Part shown: piece after piece, positions 58,496 through 64,000 of the stretch | Layout: every line of letters starts with the position of its first letter | How positions within the stretch are numbered: the stretch's first letter is position 1 | Assembly: GCA_020466095.1 (NCBI GenBank) | Contig: JAIPUU010000373.1 | Coordinates: 1-64,000 of the forward strand | Direction of reading: 5' to 3' | Length of the DNA: 64,000 nt | Origin: Chlorops oryzae | Lineage: Eukaryota > Arthropoda > Insecta > Diptera > Chloropidae | Program-made: the position numbers and the translations under genes | The notes under the pieces: generated by a model | The model's input: the letters and a program-made list of their open reading frames with translations, nothing else | Databases searched by the model: none | What the model was told of the DNA's origin: nothing

Positions 58496-61400
58496 TCAGC
58501 TGCAAAGAAAATTAAAAAAGCCTGGACTTTTTTCTGATCGCGGTGCCATTAGCATAGGAACTTGATTCTTGTGAGTCACCTTTATCTGCGCAGCAAAAAA
58601 CAAGAAAATTGTAATTATTCTTCACACAATTATGTTGAAAACACACCAAAGCCAACAAAACGTTTTTTTGACGTACAGCAAAAAACACTTTTCGACATAA
58701 CCCACACCAACGCCAACAAATTTGTCGAGCTCAAACAAAATCCAAGCCAACAGCTTTCTGCATGCTTTTTTGTCGAAGTTCCTGTTTTGCTCGTGTCGTT
58801 TTCGCAACGTAAGTTTCTAATAAAGCTGGATAGAGGGCGTTCTTCCCTCGTTTCATACAGTGCAGATTTCGATGTCCGTATATTGCAAGGGAATATGACA
58901 GTGCGTTGCGCCGTGAGCTTACATGAGATTATCGACGTCGCCGAGCATGCGCAACGTTTTGTCGAGTTCGGTGTGGGTTGGCTGTATGGAGTGCCATGTT
59001 CAACGGCGTTCGAACAAATGCGTTGACCAACAAAATGTTGTGTCGTACTCGGTGTGTATTGCTAGATAAGAAGCAATATACTTTTGTCGAATTCGACATG
59101 AAACAACGTTTTTTTTTGGCTTTGGTGTGTTTTTAGCCTTAAAAATTAAAATTTATCACAATACAGCTCAAACTCGATCTTCAATCAGATTGAAAAGGGA
59201 AAGTCCAACATCTTATCTCTATGAACTTTAAACAGTCAAGAAAACCCCATAAATAGCCCCAAAAATTCTTCTCAATGAATTAGAATCTTGGTGGTGTAAT
59301 TATTGTTTAATCTACATAACGTTGAATTAATCATTTGGTTGTAAAAAAAAAAATCGTGGAGATTTGATTCAGTCACGTCTGCCAGTCTCTCTGTTTGCCT
59401 GTCCAACAAGAGTTTTATTTTAATATTTTCAATAAAAACATGTTTTTTAGTACCTTAAAATATCTGTTTATCGATAGCAATTTTAACTTTTGAGAGCTTG
59501 GGCTACAAAGTAGAGCTGGGGAAACAATCGTTTACATTTACATTAGCATTGGAAGGTGGTGCTGGCGGTGACAGAGGGCTTTCCTTTTTTTTTTGAATGG
59601 GCAGATTCCTAACACTGCCCTTATTTAGATTAGGGCGAGACTTGCTCGATATTTCATTTTTCGATTTTCAAAATTGTCTATAGTCAAAGTTATCGAAACT
59701 ATCGATTCTGGGAACTATCAATCATACCTGGGCAGTCCAATTACAAAATTGTAATTGATTACACACTTAATTACAATTACTTGTAATGGTAATTGAAGAA
59801 TATTGAATTACAATTACTTGTAATTGTAATTGAATTTTACCAATTACAATTACAAGTCATTGTAATTGAGTGTGTAATCCATTACATGAAAGTAATTGAA
59901 GCATATATAGTAATAATTACATTTTTGAAGTATTGAAAAATATTAAAAAAATATATAATATATAAATATATAATACATAATATAAATACAATAAGGCGGG
60001 CACGCCAATGGTGCATATATATGCACAATTTAGCCGACCTACCTCACATCGCTGAGGTGGTCAGAGTGGCTAAGGTGTTGGTTAAAGATACCTGATGATG
60101 AACCTGTAAGCTAGGTTCGAAACCGGTCGTATCGGCTTTCCACACTTCTCGGCAATTTATGTAAAATAAAAATTTTTCAATTGCCAAATAATACGTTTTT
60201 CACTATAAAGTGAAAAATGAGGGACCAAAAGCCCAAATAATAATTAATGAAATATGAAGATGGTCAAAAATAACAATTTAAGTATTTAAGTTACGGTTTT
60301 GAATTGAGATTGTAAAATGAGTCAGTGGCTTAGAGTAAGAATGCTTAACTAACACGCGATGGGACCCGGGTTCGATTCCTGGCAGATGCGGTTTTCTTTT
60401 AAACTTTTGAAATTCAGCACAGTTGATTTTATTATAATATTATGAAGTTGACAATACAAGGCCGTCGGTAGTGTAGGGGGTAGTGTGCTTGATTCGTAAT
60501 CCGACGGATGAGGGGGGAAAAGGAAATATAGGCTCCATCCGTATGGGGCGACTGCAAGTTGAGCAAATATAATATATGCATCTAATGGTATAATTAATGG
60601 GTTGTTGACCATGCGCCAATGTGTCTCGCACGGCTCTGCTTTAAGACAAATAGCCCCTTTTGCCTTTGATAAGAAAAAAAAAATACTTATACTTACTTTG
60701 TGAGGTAATCGAACCCTCATCCGTCGGACTACAAATCAAGCACGCCACCGCCTACACTAGTTGTACTTGTAATTGTAATTTAAATATCTCAATTTCAATT
60801 ACAAATAATTGTAATTGAATATTCTTTCAATTGCCATTTTAAGTAATTTTAATTTAGTGTGTAATCAATTACAATTTTTTAATTGGACTGCCCAGGTCTG
60901 ATTTCCTTCAATCATGCTATTAATGTAAAAAAAAATATACATAAGTATGTATTGGTATGCCGTCTTACTGTTACAGTTTTTAGTTTATTTTGATATGATT
61001 TCATTTTAAGGATGTGTTTAAGAATGAATTCGGAGACACGTTTTCTCGCGATATTTATGGGCGTATTTACATGGATGGGCAGCTGCCCCCGTCTAAATAT
61101 TTTCAGCCTATGTTTCCCAGGAGTAACAAGACATTAGACAAGGCCGCCAAAATCATTTTTCAGAAGATAAAACAAAACCTATGCGTACATGTGACAACAC
61201 CTATGAATATTCGAAAAAATGTTACCATACATAAAGCACAAACTATTTGTATCTTCTCCCTCCCTAATTGAAACTCTTGATACGCCAATGGCGATATTTG
61301 TTGATAATAATCGAACTCAACTTACCGTGCATGGTACTTGCATCCATGGCTCACCATCAATTTGCATTGGGAAGGTCTTCTTGGTTTTTATAATCGCCTC

Positions 61401-62102
61401 ACTACACTGGGCCAAGCGTCGCCCGGACGCTCGTAGGCCCGTTCGTACTTGACCCATATGTAAACAATTCTCGAGGCCAATTACTTCAATAAGACGATCG
61501 CCAAAATCTGTTATGAATAAAACGTACAATATATGACAGTTGGATAAAATAATCGCTGACCGAGCTGCATAAAGTGATTGGAAGATATAGAGGAAAAGAC
61601 AGAAAATGGACTGCCAAATCTTTTGATTGTAGTGGTATTCAAGCAGGTACGCAAAATTTGCGCCCTCGGAAATTTCGCGAGCTCGCAAATTATTTTGTAT
61701 GAAAAATATTTCTTCTTCTTTCACCACAGTGAGCATTGAAACCAGCTGTTTTTGCAAAATTTTTATACACGCTTTGCATAAGGGTCGGTCAAGCAATAGT
61801 ACGAAATTTCCGCGCTTAAAATTTGCACCTAGCTATGCCCGAGCCTGCTTGAATACTACTAGTATCAAATTACCTTGTGTCGCTACCGAAAGATCAACGA
61901 AATTGAAACTTGCGTCAGAAAGCTCATTATCTGTGGACTTCAGCTTTTTGTCTTTTCGAAAGAGACCGGCACTTTTTCGTATACGTTTCTGTGATAAATG
62001 TTCACCCCATAAATTGGAGCCACCGTGCGTGTAGGGTATATTTAGTAAAGCGACCCCCTGTAGATGTGGGCCGTTCGCCAAATCCAATGAGACGCCATCA
62101 CA
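58496..62102 (-). CDS. Dgk: Type I diacylglycerol kinase, 3' part (three exons)
   Basis: Phosphorylates diacylglycerol to phosphatidic acid, ending DAG signalling at membranes. Minus-strand exons: 61874-62102 ([32 protein letters not shown]), 61326-61507 ([20 protein letters not shown], then [15 protein letters not shown], the accessory-domain hallmark) and 58496-58585 ([28 protein letters not shown], stop TGA). Introns are GT-AG in matching phase and no frame breaks are needed, unlike the other genes here. EF hands, C1 domains and the catalytic GGDGT part must lie on exons beyond the window edge. The 2.7-kb last intron is full of SINEs and TIR elements. Beyond the TGA the same frame stays open for 38 Gln-rich codons. 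Confidence 0.93.
58638..59134. mobile_element. TIR element in the last Dgk intron
   Basis: AACACACCAAAGCCAACAAA then ACGTTTTTTT on the left and the inverse (AACGTTTTTTTTTGGCTTTG, GTGTGTTTT) on the right. The 154-codon plus frame inside it (58562-59026) is not a recognised protein. Confidence 0.75.
59135..59727. other. Intron sequence, nothing recognised
   Basis: Part of the last Dgk intron. Contains a CTGCCAGTCTCTCTGTTTGC word reminiscent of DINE microsatellites, but no element ends. Confidence 0.35.
60050..60140 (+). repeat. tRNA-Leu/Ser-like SINE head
   Basis: GCTGAGGTGGTCAGAGTGGC (type II A-box region) and AGGTTCGAAACCGGTC (perfect B box) about 55 bp apart. The acceptor stem does not close, so a SINE is more likely than a working tRNA. 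Confidence 0.55.
60318..60395 (+). repeat. tRNA-derived SINE head
   Basis: GTCAGTGGCTTAGAGTAAGA (A-box side) and GGACCCGGGTTCGATTCCTG (B box at about 60369-60379), then a TTTTCTTTT tail. Confidence 0.6.
60460..60520 (+). repeat. tRNA-like segment, forward arm
   Basis: GCCGTCGGTAGTGTAGGGGG, GCTTGATTCGTAATCCGACG. Pairs as an inverted copy with 60706-60764. Confidence 0.55.
60706..60764 (-). repeat. tRNA-like segment, inverted copy
   Basis: Minus strand: GTGTAGGCGGTGGCGTGCTT, GATTTGTAGTCCGACGGATG, AGGGTTCGATTACC. This copy keeps the B box that is degraded in the forward arm. Confidence 0.6.
61014..61271 (+). other. Unexplained 85-codon frame after an acceptor-like site
   Basis: TTTCATTTTAAG precedes GATGTGTTTAAGAATGAATT; the frame reads [20 protein letters not shown], then [20 protein letters not shown]. 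The composition is protein-like and less AT-driven than its surroundings, but I recognise no family. It lies antisense within the last Dgk intron. Could be a TE remnant exon. Confidence 0.25.
61629..61862. mobile_element. MITE in a Dgk intron, next to a splice donor
   Basis: TIRs TAGTGGTATTCAAGCAGG and the inverse (CCTGCTTGAATACTACTA); an inner pair GCAAAATTTGCGC/GCGCTTAAAATTTGC. It ends 11 bp from the donor of exon 61874-62102. Confidence 0.7.
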
Positions 62103-62615
62103 CTGTAATCAAGGAAGGCAATAAAATTTTAAACAAAGTGTTAATGCGTATGGCTATTAACCCTCTAATGCCACAGTTTTTTTTTTCAATGAAAAGATCA
62201 GATACGACTAGTTTCGGGTAGAAAAACATGAATCTGAAATAATACTTATTCGTCTTTTTTGGTAACTTGTTCGAAAAAAGTCCGTCTAGAGACGGAGCCA
62301 GGAATTAGAGGGTTAAAATAACAGACTTTAAAGTAGATCCTAGTTTGTGGTTTCCTTGTTTGCATTTGTTTTATTCGAATTGTGGCGTCTTTTTTTTTTT
62401 AATTTATCCTTCTTTCTTAGGATGGATTATAAGCGGGGAAAACCCACCGCTATAAAAAACAATTCCCGCTCCATTATGTGTTTAAGTGGAAAAATTGAGG
62501 AAGAATTCATTTGAACCTCATAACCGCCACATATACTTTTCCATGGAACATGACGGATCGCAAAAGTTCCTAGCATGCAATAGACTGATAAGGTGGCGCA
62601 AAAATTGTCACTTCA
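62103..62615. other. Dgk intron or upstream sequence, nothing recognised
   Basis: No further Dgk exon is visible between the acceptor at 62103 and the DINE-type element, so the next upstream exon lies past it. Confidence 0.4.
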
Positions 62616-63471
62616 TTATACCCGACACACTCTGTGTCGAGGGTATATTGCGTTTGTGTGGTTGTGTGTAACACCCAGAACCATTCGAGATAGACCATAC
62701 AAAATATATATAGAAATGATAAGCGTCGCCAGGAGATTCGATTTAGACATGTCCGTCTGTCTATCCGTCTGTCTGTCTGTCCGTCTGTCTGTATACAGTT
62801 ATCTTATCGAAGGAGTTGAGCTATCTTGAAGAAATTTGGTATGCGTGCTAATGGGGACATGAGTAAGAACAAGTGGACCGGATCGGACCATTTTTAGGGG
62901 TACCTCCAGTACTAGAGTCTGTTACGAAAACAACAAAAACTGCTCTAAAATCGGAGTTTTTCAAGACATTTTGATGAAATTTGGTATTTGAACATGTTTA
63001 AAGGCAATTACTATGAATTCAAAAAATTGGGCGTGGCAGAAGGGCGTTTTTTGAAAATTCTCTCCTACACCCGAAATTCAAATGGGACTTGAACGAAAGT
63101 TGGCACTTATGCCTCGTTTGTAGCCACAAACATCCTCCCCAAAATTTTTCTTGAGCGGTCCATTATTAATGGTACCTCCAGCAATAGGGTCTGTCACAAA
63201 AATCTCAAAACTGCCCCAAAATCAGACTTTTTTGAAATATTTCAATGAAACTTAGGATTTGAACGTATATTTAAGCCTCCGATTAGAATTCAAAAATATT
63301 GGAAAAGTGGGCGTGGCAAAGGGGCGGTTTTCATAAAGAAATTTAACAAAAGTCGGTATATGGGGCTTCTTATGGCCTTAAACACCTCTTGATGTTAAAA
63401 ATTATTCCAACATAAGTGTCTGTGTCGGATATTCTATTGTCAGGCTCGCCTGACTATAACACCCTTACTTG
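62616..63471 (+). mobile_element. Second DINE-1/INE-1-type element
   Basis: Starts TATACCCGACACACTCTGTG then TCGAGGGTATA (palindromic), has CATGTCCGTCTGTCTATCCG, repeated GGGCGTGGCA blocks (63025-63330), and ends CTCGCCTGACTATAACACCC then TTACTTGGTT. The plan is the same as in the 50.66 kb family but the sequence differs; it is closer to classic fly INE-1. Confidence 0.8.
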
Positions 63472-63531
63472 GTTTGATTACTAAAAGTGTGTGGAACAGG
63501 TTTGATGTTGCTAGTCTTAATGGGAACATAT

Positions 63532-64000
63532 ATTAGGCTGTGTTGGGAGTCACGCCTTGACTCCAACATTAAGTTCTCCTCCTGCTCCACCTTTGCAAAC
63601 TCATAGAAGTGTTTGAATGTTGTAACACAAGCGTCAGCACATCAACCCGGCATGATATTCGATACTTAACAATAACAAAAACAAGTATCATGCCCAGCGA
63701 CCAACGATGAGCGATCGACTTGGCAGAAAGACAGACTTAAAGAAAGAACAATAAAAGACAACGACACCAGCAACGCGGAAGTGCAATTCAGCACTTATGA
63801 CTGGGTCAGTTGTTCTTTGGCTAATAACTGGGTCAAATGTTCTGTGGCAATAGTGACAAGAAGTGCATCACATCAAAATACTATTGCGACAGAGTCAAGT
63901 CAGCACTTTCACTGAATATAAGCGGAGTCTCGATCAACGGAAAAGGAGACTGATTGTGACCGTTCCAGCAGAAGTCTCGTCTAAGCGCACGTACTAACAC
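63532..64000 (+). mobile_element. Probable LTR, cut by the window edge
   Basis: TGTTGGGAGTCACGCCTTGA opens with TG, followed by G+C-richer, non-coding sequence with GAATATAAGCGGAGTCTCGA near 63916 as a possible promoter. No coding sequence is within reach, so the family is not known. Confidence 0.4.

Larger units (their letters stand above)
59728..60896. mobile_element. Element of CAATTAC words, packed with tRNA-like inserts
   Basis: TIRs CCTGGGCAGTCCAATTACAA and the inverse (TTAATTGGACTGCCCAGG), continuing as GTAATTGATTACACACT. Both flanks inside the TIRs (59745-59900, 60760-60880) are arrays of ACAATTAC/GTAATTGT. The middle holds at least four tRNA-like segments. Confidence 0.75.

Noticed and set aside
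58562..59026. 154-codon plus-strand frame in the Dgk intron
   Set aside because: It covers the last Dgk exon in antisense and then a TIR element; the sequence matches no protein family.
60050..60395. Functional tRNA genes
   Set aside because: A and B boxes are present but acceptor stems do not pair and the segments sit in repeats with T-rich tails, as SINEs do.

Overview
The window is a TE-dense, AT-rich stretch of an insect nuclear genome, most likely a higher (schizophoran) fly. The evidence is short spliced genes of fly type, several DINE-1/INE-1-like Helitron derivatives (palindromic TATACC...GGTATA end, the word TTCTTGATCAGGGTGACAAG, (GTCT)n tract, ACTTGTT end), many hAT elements with 8-bp target duplications, tRNA-derived SINEs, and a BEL/Pao retrotransposon of the type found in flies. 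There are no bacterial operons, CRISPR arrays or rRNA genes.

Host genes: (1) Syntaxin 6 on the minus strand at 3030-5965, five exons, with one intron carrying textbook U12-type AT-AC signals. (2) A TRMO/TsaA-type tRNA methyltransferase on the plus strand at 9722-11435, four exons, with a DRE palindrome (TATCGATA) upstream. (3) Atg10, the autophagy E2-like enzyme, on the plus strand at 26029-26749. (4) A class II CPD photolyase (phr) on the minus strand at 26883-28538, convergent with Atg10 with 133 bp between the stop codons. (5) The 3' part of a type I diacylglycerol kinase on the minus strand at 58496-62102, whose catalytic exons lie beyond the right edge. Syx6, Trmo, Atg10 and phr each need one to four single-base frame changes to read conserved protein, often in homopolymers or short repeats. 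Dgk needs none. This looks more like consensus errors in an unpolished assembly than four independent pseudogenes.

Repeat landscape: 0.8-2.1, 15.5-19.1, 21.0-22.7 and 50.7-52.2 kb hold copies of one DINE-1-like element with an internal 101-bp tandem repeat. The array at 15.7-18.5 kb has about 28 units and a higher-order pattern. The 15.7-20.9 kb block was duplicated in tandem to 21.0-23.9 kb, and only the first copy carries a 435-bp foldback element, so the second serves as its empty site. 29.0-34.7 kb is a nested stack: an outer TIR element, hAT-A (TSD TCAATCGG), hAT-B (TSD GCTTAAAT) with a non-LTR RT fragment inside it, and a Mutator-like element (9-bp TSD). 36.2-45.8 kb is a BEL/Pao provirus inserted in a palindromic element. 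Its RT region is replaced by a polyadenylated cDNA of unknown origin (40.69-43.03 kb) containing a 72-bp tandem repeat, and its third ORF is split by hAT-C. 47-57 kb is a mosaic of SINEs, MITEs and elements built from short self-complementary words. 59.7-60.9 kb, in the Dgk intron, holds a CAATTAC-word element packed with tRNA-like sequences. The right edge carries a second DINE-type element and a probable truncated LTR.

The most interesting objects are the cDNA captured inside the BEL/Pao element, the U12 intron of Syx6, the two Mutator-like elements with perfect 9-bp duplications, and the families whose bodies are made of one short palindromic word.
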